Positions 8,901 through 16,046 of a stretch of DNA of 64,000 nt are shown piece after piece. The notes under the pieces were generated by a model, which saw nothing but the letters and a program-made list of their open reading frames with translations, did not search any database and was not told the origin of the DNA. The stretch's first letter is position 1; each line of letters opens with the position of its first letter. The stretch lies in contig JAFQZI010000069.1 of assembly GCA_017406005.1 (NCBI GenBank), positions 86,176 through 150,175 on the forward strand, given 5' to 3'. Origin of the DNA: Oscillospiraceae bacterium. GTDB taxonomy: Bacteria > Bacillota > Clostridia > Oscillospirales > Oscillospiraceae. Made by a program: the position numbers and the translations under genes.

Positions 8901-10251
8901 CAGGGGTCTCCGCGCTGCCTTCCGTGCCGGAAGCATCGCCGCCGGTGGATTCGGCTGCAGACGCTACATTTTCTGTCTGGACGCCGGAGCCTGCGGCTGT
9001 TTCTCCCGCGACGGTAGCTTCCCCTTCTGCGGCCGCGTCTGCCCCGGATGCATTATCCTGGCCGACGGTCACGTTCGCCGTTCCACCCTCGCTCACAGAT
9101 ACGTGGATACCGGTCGATCCTTCCCCGGATGCGCTGACGCTGTCGGCATTGACGGTTGCTTCGCCGCCGCCTTGTGCCGATGCAGAGGCACCTGTTGATT
9201 CTTTACCGGATGCGCTGACGCTGTCGGCATTGACGGTTGCTTCGCCGCCGCCTTCAGCTTTTGCATCTGCACCGACTGACCAATTGCCTTCTACACTGAC
9301 AGCGTCAGCATTGACAGTTGCTTCACCGCTGCCTTCGGCAATTGCGGATACACCTCTTGATTCACCACCGGATTCGCTGACATTGCCGGCGCTGACATTG
9401 CCGGCATTGACTTCCGTCTGCCCGCCGCCGGTCGCAGAGGCCTCCACGCCAGTGCCGGTGGCGTAGATATCGCCGCCCTGGAAACTGTCGCCGGTTCCGG
9501 TGCCGACGTTGACGGTTGTGGTGCTTCCTTCGCCGGTCGCAGATGCTTCCACACCCGTGCCGCCCACGGGGTTGTCAGATGAACCAACGTTTTCGGCATT
9601 GATGATTGTTGTGCCGCCGCCTTCAGAGGAAGCCAACACACCAGCGCCGGTTGCATTGATATCGCCGTTTACGTTGACGGTTGCCATGCTCGGGGGTGTA
9701 TTATCTAAGCCTCCATTGGATGTACTGACTTGAACCCCGGGTTTACTGTTTTCAGTCCCAGCCGTTACGCTCTCTACTGTTACGGTTATTTGATCATGCC
9801 CTTCAGATGCGTCAATCTTAACACCTTTATCGCCCGCCGTAACATCACCGGCTGTTAATTCAATGGTGTTCCGCCCGGTTTCACCGGAATCAACGGTAAT
9901 GTTTATACCACCTATACCGGATAAATTGGTTGTAATATCATTTGCCTCGACAGTAATGGATTCCCCGTTACCGGATATGATCTCGAGGCCGTTCCCACCA
10001 TCGCTAACTATATCCGCGTTTATGCTTACACTTGCAGGTGTATCACCATCTGCCGGGGTAACGGTGATAGGCCCACCATCGCCCACCAATTCTTCTGGTA
10101 CGACCTCCGGAACACCTCCAGCTGTAATCTCAACCCCGGTCGTAATTGTAGCCGAGCCCTCTGCCCAAACGGGGAGAGCCGTGAGGGAGGCTGCCATGCA
10201 GACGGCGAGGACGAGGGCCAGAAATCTGGCCGGGAAGCGGGTATTTTTCAT
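5965..10251 (-). CDS. Giant secreted repeat-rich protein (1428 aa)
   Basis: A signal peptide (residues 1-31, cleavage near VWA-EG) leads a protein of four compositional blocks. Residues 32-640 are rich in Gly, Ala, Ser and Thr with recurring ATVNADSVSASG-like strands, which suggests a stacked beta-helix. About 803-900 is almost pure Gln/Asn/Glu (NQNQEQNNQ repeats). About 900-1090 is a mixed globular part. About 1095-1295 holds 16-residue repeats of the type KGDVYANAYAEKIDAG, then a poly-Ala run near 1305 and a short tail. No sorting motif or membrane anchor is visible at the C-terminus, so how it stays at the surface is unknown. AAGGAGG is 7 nt before the ATG. I recognise no family; an adhesin or matrix protein is an inference. 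Confidence 0.85.
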   Translation of the reverse strand: MKNTRFPARFLALVLAVCMAASLTALPVWAEGSATITTGVEITAGGVPEVVPEELVGDGGPITVTPADGDTPASVSINADIVSDGGNGLEIISGNGESITVEANDITTNLSGIGGINITVDSGETGRNTIELTAGDVTAGDKGVKIDASEGHDQITVTVESVTAGTENSKPGVQVSTSNGGLDNTPPSMATVNVNGDINATGAGVLASSEGGGTTIINAENVGSSDNPVGGTGVEASATGEGSTTTVNVGTGTGDSFQGGDIYATGTGVEASATGGGQTEVNAGNVSAGNVSESGGESRGVSAIAEGSGEATVNADAVSVEGNWSVGADAKAEGGGEATVNADSVSASGKESTGASASAQGGGEATVNADSVSASGEGSTGIHVSVSEGGTANVTVGQDNASGADAAAEGEATVAGETAAGSGVQTENVASAAESTGGDASGTEGSAETPAVKAEGTGIAIENNGGTATVTVNGDVEAAKGIELNPVIEEAVFGEVTEGTDAASGQGDAASSQAENVSQTNVTVDGDVNASDTAIVVNNNTNSEDKTEIAVYGDVTAKDTGISVSGSGITDILIEGTLSAGQQAVVVDQYVTEDNLNLTVWKIEVDGNAPTENYKLVQPAGGDNGNEAGTSGTVENTYNTGGVIESGSSGTVENAYNTGAVSTSESSTSIAADTSIAAEPSAGESKTFTDASIQYIIRVDTNVHNSDGTNAGTLSAKQDATLEKDLATGTAGGETYQYAHENDKVYLKIDVTDDSFEVDKAYGDEGVELELIQDEGSGSYYVVVPKGGGVYLSVTLKDKPQDNNENENNSQNNQTQNQEQNNQNQEQNNQNQNQEQNNQNQEQNNQNQEQNNQNQEQNNQNQEQNNQNQNQEQNNQNQNQEQNNQNQQQNQNQEQNNNPIPANAEKAESLIKVSVVSYSGGVGGGSNGNGNGNGNVQPPKNKESDLVVEGTVGGEKRTEKVNDVVDALPTGEALTAMKKGNAIFAAAFDSENAQTLDSGVVNFKGAFANAKEDKILVPSKHDLYWANNYYTVVFSDGTVLRVLCAEYGVLKIPVPKDAAGLGFVVLLGTLESNKAVREAIRQAAYDKNKIKGEEFAEAYADAYTKQIANGKSDVYAKAYANVYAKKISAAWLMDRAENYANAFATQIAEGKDENYADYYAFAKAEEGRNEENAKKYADMRADGKSHEYCVDYINWYGILISRGKEKDYAAAWAKAYAEKHNVDNKGIDYAQAYADKIADGKGDVYANAYAEKIDAGKGDVYANAYATQIAAGLDDDHAKAYAETYAETYDKEIAAGAKEAAAAAAAAAAAAATLGTAAKTARPGAAAGAQADSVDQPDDTIQQVGGNKPDYTFGFSGTHPVSIDLSPENGGSKATGAQAGADAAVAQADAAAEQIQTGTPGDNSVAIYNNGFTLGTDHTLTVNGTILG
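7557..7845 (-). repeat. In-frame tandem repeat coding for the Gln/Asn-rich block
   Basis: Units built from TTCTGTTCCTGATTCTGG and TTG-containing variants repeat about a dozen times and keep the frame. The block is prone to slippage, so copy number may vary between strains. Confidence 0.85.
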
Positions 10252-10369
10252 ATTGCAATCCTCCTTTTGAAATCAGGATGAATTCGCGGTTATTTCTTTC
10301 GGTAATTGATACAGTTATACATAGTAAAAATAGCATAAAATGCGCTTTTCTGCAAGGGAAAAAGATGAG

Positions 10370-10726
10370 TCACGATGACCGGCTTTCCGACATGAGGCGG
10401 GCGGAGGCGGCAGAGATGATGCGCACGAGGTCCTCCGCCGTATAGTCCCCCTTCTCGATCAGGGCAACCATTTCATCCGCCGTGCGGGAATTGCGGGCGT
10501 ACGACGGGACGCCGTTTTCATCATACGTCCAGCCCGTGAGCTCGGAGTACATGACGTTCAGCGCGTTGGCGAATTTGAGGATCTTGTCGGCCGGGAGATT
10601 CACCTTTCCGGCCTCGATTTTGGCTATAGATGTCCTGCTCGTATAGCCTGTCTTCTCGGCCAGCTCCTCCTGGGACATGCCCCGTTTGATGCGGTATTCT
10701 CGGATATTGCGGTAAAGGTCTTCCAT
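10370..10726 (-). CDS. XRE-family transcriptional regulator
   Basis: This 118-residue protein begins with an HTH_3 domain: IREYRIKRGMSQEELAEKTG, then SRTSIAKIEAGKVNLPADKILKFANALNV, a classic Cro/CI helix-turn-helix. The C-terminal half (about 70-118) is a short helical tail with no peptidase or sensor signature. The ATG at 10726 is preferred to longer frames because AAGGAGG lies about 9 nt before it. It is divergent from the PrimPol-helicase gene; the intergenic region carries three copies of a 15-bp palindrome, one over this gene's own -35. Self-repression and control of the replication gene is the natural reading. Confidence 0.9.
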   Translation of the reverse strand: MEDLYRNIREYRIKRGMSQEELAEKTGYTSRTSIAKIEAGKVNLPADKILKFANALNVMYSELTGWTYDENGVPSYARNSRTADEMVALIEKGDYTAEDLVRIISAASARLMSESRSS

Positions 10727-10756
10727 TCTCCGGCCCCTCCTTCTGTTGGTAAAAAC

Positions 10757-10785
10757 AGTATAACACAATAGTGAATTAAAATCAA
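10757..10785 (-). promoter_or_regulatory. Promoter of the XRE gene with overlapping operator
   Basis: Minus-strand TTGATT (10785-10780), 17 nt and TATACT (10762-10757). The operator GTGAATTAAAATCAA (10771-10785) covers the -35. Confidence 0.65.
10771..10785. promoter_or_regulatory. XRE operator copy 1
   Basis: GTGAATTAAAATCAA fits the palindromic pattern GTGAWTTnAAWTCAC with one mismatch at the last base. It lies on the -35 of the XRE promoter. Confidence 0.7.
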
Positions 10786-10811
10786 CAAAAAATAAAACTG
10801 ATGTCACTCTC

Positions 10812-10840
10812 TTGACAAATAATTTGAATTGTGGTAGGAT
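10812..10840 (+). promoter_or_regulatory. Promoter of the PrimPol-helicase gene
   Basis: TTGACA (10812-10817), 17 nt and TAGGAT (10835-10840). The predicted start point falls on operator copy 2. Confidence 0.7.
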
Positions 10841-10846
10841 ACGAGT

Positions 10847-10861
10847 GTGAATTAAAATCAC
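10847..10861. promoter_or_regulatory. XRE operator copy 2
   Basis: GTGAATTAAAATCAC sits at the predicted +1 of the PrimPol promoter, where a bound repressor would block transcription. Confidence 0.75.
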
Positions 10862-10896
10862 ATATTTGATTCGCAAAATTATTTATGCCCTATTAG

Positions 10897-10911
10897 GTGA
10901 TTTTTATTCAC
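10897..10911. promoter_or_regulatory. XRE operator copy 3 (inverted)
   Basis: GTGATTTTTATTCAC is the same palindrome in the opposite orientation, in the untranslated leader of the PrimPol gene. Confidence 0.7.
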
Positions 10912-10952
10912 GCATCGTTCACATCAGGAAAATATAATAAGGAGGTTTGCAT

Positions 10953-13292
10953 ATGATAAATGTGAATGAAAGGCATCTCGCCGAACTGAAGCAGCAGAAA
11001 ATCTGGCTGCTGTGGCGCAAGGAGACAAGAAAAAACAGCAAGGGCGAGGTGAGCCCGACCAAGGTTCCGATCAATGCCCACGGGGTACGGACAGGGACGG
11101 ATCCGGCCCATGCGGGGGACTGGATGACCTTCGACGAAGCTGTCTCGGCTTCCGGAGGGGTCACCTGCGCGGGGATCGGCTTCAAGATCCCGGACGGTGT
11201 CTTCTTTCTGGACATCGACCACCGTGACCTCGGGGATCCGCTCGTGAAGACGCTGCTGGAGCGCTTCGGCTCCTATGCGGAGAGATCGTGCAGCGGCAAC
11301 GGCTACCACATCTACGGCCGGTATGACCTGAAAGCGATCCCCGCGGAAGAGGGGAAGGACGGCAAAGTCAAACTGGCAAAAGAGTATTATCTCAAGAACC
11401 CGCACAACGGCATCGAGCTCTATTTCGGGGACCTGACCAACCGCTTCGCCGTCTTCACCGGTGACTGTGTGTACGATGCCCCGCTGAAGGACTGCACCGG
11501 AGCCCTGCTCACCACGCTGGAGAAGGAGATGCGCAGGGACGCCGCGAAGCCGGCTGCAGCAAAAAAGCAGCCCGCTTTCGGCAGTGAAACCGGAGAATTC
11601 CGCAAGCACCTTTCGGAAACCTGCGATGCCGACACCATCCGCTTCCTCAACAAGCTCTACAGCCAGAAAAACGGCGAGAAATTCCGAAGGCTGTTTGAAG
11701 AGGGGGACATCTCGGCCTACGGCTCCCAGTCGGAAGCGGACCTGGCGCTCTGCGGCATGATCGCCTTCCGCACCGGTGACGACCCGGGATCGATCGACCG
11801 GATCTTCCGCCTCTCCGCGCTGTACCGGGACAAATGGGAGCGTGAGGATTACCGGGAGAGCACCATCCGCCTTGCGATCGGCAGCTGCAACGGGCAGTTT
11901 CGCAAAACCAGCATTGTCCGGCCGTATTTCATCACCGAAAACGACCAGGGGGACGAAAAGGTCAGCCCTCCCCTGCTGGCCCAGTATGTGCGGGAGAACC
12001 TGCAATACATCATGGTGCGCTCCAGCGCGAGGGAGGAGCTGCTGATGTACGTCTATCGGGACGGCGTATACCGCCTCGCGGATGAAAAAATGTTCAGGGG
12101 CATCATCCGCTGCTTCATCGAGGACTATGATATGACGCTCGTCAGGGTGAGCACCCTGAAGGAAGTCTACGACCTTCTCCAGACCGACCTCAACACCGTC
12201 AGCATGGTCAGGCTCAACAGCCGCTGGGACCTGATCAATTTTGAAAACGGGCTCCTGCAGATCGGCAGCGGCAAGCCCGTTCTTCTCCCGCACAGCCCGG
12301 AGGTCTATTCCACCATCCGCATCCCCTGCCGGTGGCGGGAGGAGCCCGTCCCGACGCCGGTGTTTGACGGCTTTATGGAAACGCTCTGCAGCGGAGACGC
12401 GGAAGTCCGCCGGCTGCTGCTCGAATACATGGGCGCCGTGCTCTCCAACATCCCCGGCTACAAGATGAAAAAGGCCCTTTCCCTCGTCGGGGACGGGAAT
12501 ACGGGCAAATCCCGGCTGAAGCGCCTTGCCGAAAAGCTGCTCGGGGACGGCAACTACATGGGCATCGACCTTCGGGAACTGGAAAACCGCTTCGGCACCG
12601 GCAGGATCTACGACAAGCGCCTCGCGGGCTCTGCCGACCTCAGCTTCATGACGCTCGATGAGCTGTCCACCTTCAAAAAGCTGACCGGCGGGGACAGCAT
12701 CTTCGCCGAGGACAAGGGAAAGCAAGGCTTTGAATTCACCTTCTCCGGGCTTCTGTGGTTCTGCATGAACAAGCTTCCCCGGTTCGGCGGGGACAACGGG
12801 AAATGGGTATACGACAGGATCCTCACCGTGGAATGCACCAATGTCATCCCGCCGGAAAAGCAGGACAAGGATCTGGACGAAAAGCTCTATGCCGAGCGCG
12901 AGGGGATCGTGCAGCAGGCCGTTGCCGCACTGGGGAACGTCATCCGAAACGGGTATGCCTTTACGGAGCCCGCCTCCGTCATCCGCTGCCGCAGGACTTA
13001 CCGGGACGGAAACAACACGGTTTACAGCTTCTTCTATGACTGCATGTGCCGGAAAAGCGACCGCTACGATATCAACGAGGATTTTACCGTCACGGAGATC
13101 TACAAAACCTACAAGGAATACTGCAGGATCAACAACAACGGCTATGCCAAAACGCGCAAGGAATTTGATCTGGACCTCGCGGAGATCCTCTGCTGCACCC
13201 CCAAAGACCTGACGACGCGCCGGAACAACGGCATTGTCTATATCGATTACACCCTGACGCGGGAGGGCCGGGAAGCTTATTACCGGACCTGA
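10953..13292 (+). CDS. PrimPol-like primase/polymerase fused to SF3 helicase (phage/plasmid P4-type)
   Basis: This 779-residue protein has an N-terminal archaeo-eukaryotic-type primase: FFLDIDHRD (about residues 88-96) supplies the metal-binding Asp pair, and CSGNGYHIYGR (about 113-123) matches the (S)GxGxHxY nucleotide motif. A linker is followed by a D5-type region and an SF3 helicase with Walker A VGDGNTGKS (about 510-518), an acidic Walker B region near MTLDE, and motif C LLWFCMNKLP. A winged-helix-like tail (about 700-779) would contact DNA. Such proteins prime and unwind DNA at the origin of phages, satellites and plasmids. GGAGG is 7 nt before the ATG at 10953. Flanked by the XRE gene and a putative origin; no integrase, capsid or transfer gene is present nearby. 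Confidence 0.9.
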   Translation: MINVNERHLAELKQQKIWLLWRKETRKNSKGEVSPTKVPINAHGVRTGTDPAHAGDWMTFDEAVSASGGVTCAGIGFKIPDGVFFLDIDHRDLGDPLVKTLLERFGSYAERSCSGNGYHIYGRYDLKAIPAEEGKDGKVKLAKEYYLKNPHNGIELYFGDLTNRFAVFTGDCVYDAPLKDCTGALLTTLEKEMRRDAAKPAAAKKQPAFGSETGEFRKHLSETCDADTIRFLNKLYSQKNGEKFRRLFEEGDISAYGSQSEADLALCGMIAFRTGDDPGSIDRIFRLSALYRDKWEREDYRESTIRLAIGSCNGQFRKTSIVRPYFITENDQGDEKVSPPLLAQYVRENLQYIMVRSSAREELLMYVYRDGVYRLADEKMFRGIIRCFIEDYDMTLVRVSTLKEVYDLLQTDLNTVSMVRLNSRWDLINFENGLLQIGSGKPVLLPHSPEVYSTIRIPCRWREEPVPTPVFDGFMETLCSGDAEVRRLLLEYMGAVLSNIPGYKMKKALSLVGDGNTGKSRLKRLAEKLLGDGNYMGIDLRELENRFGTGRIYDKRLAGSADLSFMTLDELSTFKKLTGGDSIFAEDKGKQGFEFTFSGLLWFCMNKLPRFGGDNGKWVYDRILTVECTNVIPPEKQDKDLDEKLYAEREGIVQQAVAALGNVIRNGYAFTEPASVIRCRRTYRDGNNTVYSFFYDCMCRKSDRYDINEDFTVTEIYKTYKEYCRINNNGYAKTRKEFDLDLAEILCCTPKDLTTRRNNGIVYIDYTLTREGREAYYRT

Positions 13293-13307
13293 TTTTTTGC
13301 CCGATAT

Positions 13308-13322
13308 GTGAATTTAATTCAC
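13308..13322. promoter_or_regulatory. XRE operator copy 4 (perfect palindrome)
   Basis: GTGAATTTAATTCAC is a perfect palindrome 15 nt past the PrimPol stop codon, with no promoter to control. A downstream copy suggests a structural or origin role. Confidence 0.7.
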
Positions 13323-13513
13323 TTTTTGAGGCTGAAATTCACGCCGCACTACACGCGGCGCTGCGTCATCCTGACTCCCGGGATGGCCCCTTCGTGCAGA
13401 AAGTGGCGTGAATTTCAACTCCTTTGCGGAAAGAAAAGCAGGCATGGAAAAAACAGGAAACAGACCGGGCATGCTCTTACAGGGTATCACCAAAAACCTG
13501 CACTTTCTGCACG
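13308..13513. other. Candidate replication origin: nested inverted repeats
   Basis: Within 206 bp: the operator palindrome (13308-13322); a perfect 12-bp inverted repeat TGAAATTCACGC / GCGTGAATTTCA (13333-13344 and 13406-13417), whose arms contain the operator half site GTGAATT; a 6-bp hairpin CGCCGC / GCGGCG (13342-13360); and a perfect 13-bp inverted repeat CGTGCAGAAAGTG / CACTTTCTGCACG (13393-13405 and 13501-13513). No coding signal is convincing here. Confidence 0.5.
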
Positions 13514-13536
13514 CATGGCGGGAAAACTCTGAAAAT

Positions 13537-13571
13537 CACGGGGACAGGCAGATCGGAACCTGGCCCCGTGA
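13537..13571. repeat. GGGGACAGG-type palindrome
   Basis: TCACGGGGACAGG pairs with CCTGGCCCCGTGA around a 9-nt loop. It shares the ACCTG..CCC-GTGACTC theme with the intergenic repeats at 2.2-6 kb and may act as terminator for the alpha-galactosidase gene. Confidence 0.6.
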
Positions 13572-13574
13572 CTC

Positions 13575-15926
13575 TTATTTTTTCGTTTTCCTTACAAGTG
13601 CGGAAACTTTCTTTTTCTCTTCTTCTGCCGGGCGGATCAGGTAGAGATTGGAAAGAAAGTCTCCCTGGACGCGGAGGGATTCCCGATAACCGGCACCGCA
13701 GAACCGCTGGGCGAGCGGAACACCGGCAGCGAGCGCAGCCCCGGAACAGCGGAAGGCGTCCGATCCGTCATCCATCCGGCGGTGGTGGTCGGCTGCCCGG
13801 AGGACCAGCCCGTTCGGGTCGAGCTCAACGGGTGTAATGTGCTTGATCAGCCCGCCGAAGCGGCCGATGCGCAGCCCCTGCTGCCTGCTTTCGACCGTAT
13901 ACAGCCGATTCGGTGCAAGGGAAGCGGCGTACAGCCATTCATGCCCGGGAGATGCCGGAATCAGCTTATGGAACAGCGCCACCAGGCTTTCCTTTTCCCC
14001 CGTCACCTGCCAGGATACAGCCCCCTCCTCCGCGCGGTTACGGCGGAAAGTACCGAACTGCAGGGTCTTCCTGTGGGCAGTGAAATAAGCAATGGTCTTT
14101 TTCAGTTCCGCCTCCTCGACCGGCAGGAGATGCGCCAGATCAAATTCCAGGCCAAAGCATCCGAAAAAGGCCACATTGGCTCTTGTGGACATCGGCGTAA
14201 ACCGAAGTGTCTGCGCATGGGGGTCGGCAGAAATATGCGCTCCCACCGTGGACTGCGGATAGAGATAACTCAACCCGGTCTGGATGCCGATGCGTTCAAT
14301 GGGATCCGTATCATCGGAAGCCCAGATCTGCGGAGCAAAGCAGAGCATGCCGAGGTCAAAGCGGTTTCCGCCGGAGGCGCACCCCTCCAGCAGGATGGAC
14401 GGCCGCGGTTCAAAGATACGGCGAAGCACATCATACAGCCCGAGTACATAAGAATACGCCTTAGCCCCCAGTGCACTGGAATGGCGGTTCATATCCCACT
14501 TCACATAGTTGATTTCCGTGCTGTCGAGAATCCCAGTGACGGAAGATACGATATAATCCCGCACATCCGGGTTCGTGAGATCCAGCAGGTACTCGAATCT
14601 TCCCTGAAGGTTCCTCACGCCGGGCATGTGCAAAACCCACTCCGGATGTGCACGGTAGAGATCGGAATCTTCATTGATTGCCTCCGGCTCGAACCACAAA
14701 CCGAAATCAAGCCCCAGCGCATGGATCTTCTGGGAAAGCCCGTCAAGCCCGTTGGGGAGCTTTGTGCGGTTCACGGTATAATCCCCCAGCCCGGCGTGAT
14801 CGTCATTCCGCGCTCCGAACCAGCCGTCATCCAGCACAAAAAGCTCGCATCCCAGCTTCTTCGCCTTTTTTGCAAGGGAAAGCAGCTTGGCTTCATTGAA
14901 ATCGAACATGCAGCCTTCCCAGTCGTTATAAATAACGGGGCGCTCCCTGTAACGCCAGCATTCCGGTATAATATGGCTGTTGATAAACCGGTGCATTTTC
15001 TCGCTCAGACCATTAAAGCCTCGGTCAGAATAGCAGAGTACTGCCTCGGGGGTTTCCAGACAGGTTCCGTCTTCCACCTGCAGGAGCAGCTGGTTGTCGG
15101 AAATACCCTGCATGACCCTCGTCAGCCCCTGTTCACTGAGCTGAGCAGAGGAATAGTGGTTACCGGACCAGATCAGATTAAAGCCGTATGCTTCACCGGC
15201 ATCCTCATTGGTATCCGCCCGCGAAAGCAGAAAACCGGGGTTGGTGAAGTTAGAGGAAAAGCCCGTTGTGCTCTCATTCACCACACGTGAGCGCGTCACC
15301 TGTACACGGTGCGGATGCATTTCATCAATCCATGCTCCGCTGAAGGCTGTCATGTCAAAGCAGCCTTTGAGGTCGAGCATCGAACTCATCAGCTTTCTCA
15401 CCTGTACCGGTCTGCCGCTGTTGTTCCGAAAAACCGTTCGGCGGACGAGCGCTGTTTCATACAGGGAGAAATAGAGCGAAAGAGTCGTCTCCCCGCCAAG
15501 CAGGGAGGAAGCTGATGTAAAGGTCAGCTCCAGCGTCTCGCATGTTCCTTTTGCCGACGGGAGGGCACAGGCATAGGCAGGCGGCTCATCTAAAACCGCA
15601 AAGGAACGGTAGACGAAATCCGGCGCAATCGGTGTTCCTTCCGTCAGGAGCTCGATCGGAGATTCGCGGTAATCCCCCGTACCGGAAGCGCTCCAGGCCA
15701 GCGGCAGCGCATCGAGGGAAGAAGTTTGGTCATCGTTGTCATACAGAAGACTGCATCCCCACCCCGTTCCGAGTTTATAAGAAAGGGCCTCAGCATCTTC
15801 CGGTAAAAGCGGTGCGCCGAAGTGCAGCAGCTCTGCCTGAGAAAAGTGAATTCGGATGATACAGGAGAGAGTATCATTCCCGAGAAAGAATGCCGGATCA
15901 TTGCCGACAGAATACGCTCTGATCAT
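13575..15926 (-). CDS. Alpha-galactosidase, GH36
   Basis: This 783-residue enzyme matches GH36 alpha-galactosidases, which release alpha-1,6-linked galactose from melibiose, raffinose and related sugars. The nucleophile is the Asp in YVKWDMNRH (about residue 478) and the acid/base the Asp in SDDTDPIERI (about 540). VLDDGWFG and FGLWFEPEAI are the usual substrate-binding strands. An N-terminal beta-sandwich of about 330 residues precedes the barrel, as in the family; there is no signal peptide, so it acts in the cytoplasm. The tail is rich in Lys/Glu and slightly longer than typical (about 730). GGGAGG precedes the ATG. Divergent from the oligo-1,6-glucosidase gene, with a shared palindrome between. 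Confidence 0.93.
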   Translation of the reverse strand: MIRAYSVGNDPAFFLGNDTLSCIIRIHFSQAELLHFGAPLLPEDAEALSYKLGTGWGCSLLYDNDDQTSSLDALPLAWSASGTGDYRESPIELLTEGTPIAPDFVYRSFAVLDEPPAYACALPSAKGTCETLELTFTSASSLLGGETTLSLYFSLYETALVRRTVFRNNSGRPVQVRKLMSSMLDLKGCFDMTAFSGAWIDEMHPHRVQVTRSRVVNESTTGFSSNFTNPGFLLSRADTNEDAGEAYGFNLIWSGNHYSSAQLSEQGLTRVMQGISDNQLLLQVEDGTCLETPEAVLCYSDRGFNGLSEKMHRFINSHIIPECWRYRERPVIYNDWEGCMFDFNEAKLLSLAKKAKKLGCELFVLDDGWFGARNDDHAGLGDYTVNRTKLPNGLDGLSQKIHALGLDFGLWFEPEAINEDSDLYRAHPEWVLHMPGVRNLQGRFEYLLDLTNPDVRDYIVSSVTGILDSTEINYVKWDMNRHSSALGAKAYSYVLGLYDVLRRIFEPRPSILLEGCASGGNRFDLGMLCFAPQIWASDDTDPIERIGIQTGLSYLYPQSTVGAHISADPHAQTLRFTPMSTRANVAFFGCFGLEFDLAHLLPVEEAELKKTIAYFTAHRKTLQFGTFRRNRAEEGAVSWQVTGEKESLVALFHKLIPASPGHEWLYAASLAPNRLYTVESRQQGLRIGRFGGLIKHITPVELDPNGLVLRAADHHRRMDDGSDAFRCSGAALAAGVPLAQRFCGAGYRESLRVQGDFLSNLYLIRPAEEEKKKVSALVRKTKK

Positions 15927-15962
15927 GGAAAGCCTCCCGTGTTTTCAAATTTCAGGGTTTTT

Positions 15963-15986
15963 ATTGTACCACAGAAGTGGTATAAT
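15963..15986. promoter_or_regulatory. Shared palindromic operator and promoters of the divergent glycosidase genes
   Basis: ATTGTACCAC-AGAA-GTGGTATAAT is a near-perfect inverted repeat. Its right arm contains the rightward -10 TATAAT (15981-15986); its left arm, read leftward, contains TACAAT. One regulator bound here could control both genes. Confidence 0.55.
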
Positions 15987-16046
15987 GAAAAGAAGATTCA
16001 TGGAAAATCTTTCCATAACAGAAGAGCATTTTACGGAGGCATCATC

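Noticed and set aside
10908-12725. 605-codon minus-strand frame opposite the PrimPol-helicase gene
   Set aside because: No ribosome binding site or domain; the plus strand has all primase and helicase motifs.
10370-13292. XRE plus PrimPol considered as part of an intact prophage
   Set aside because: No integrase, terminase, capsid or lysis gene and no tRNA-linked attachment site lie around it in this window.
13782-15290. 502-codon plus-strand frame opposite the alpha-galactosidase gene
   Set aside because: Shadow of GH36 codons; composition is that of a reversed coding strand.
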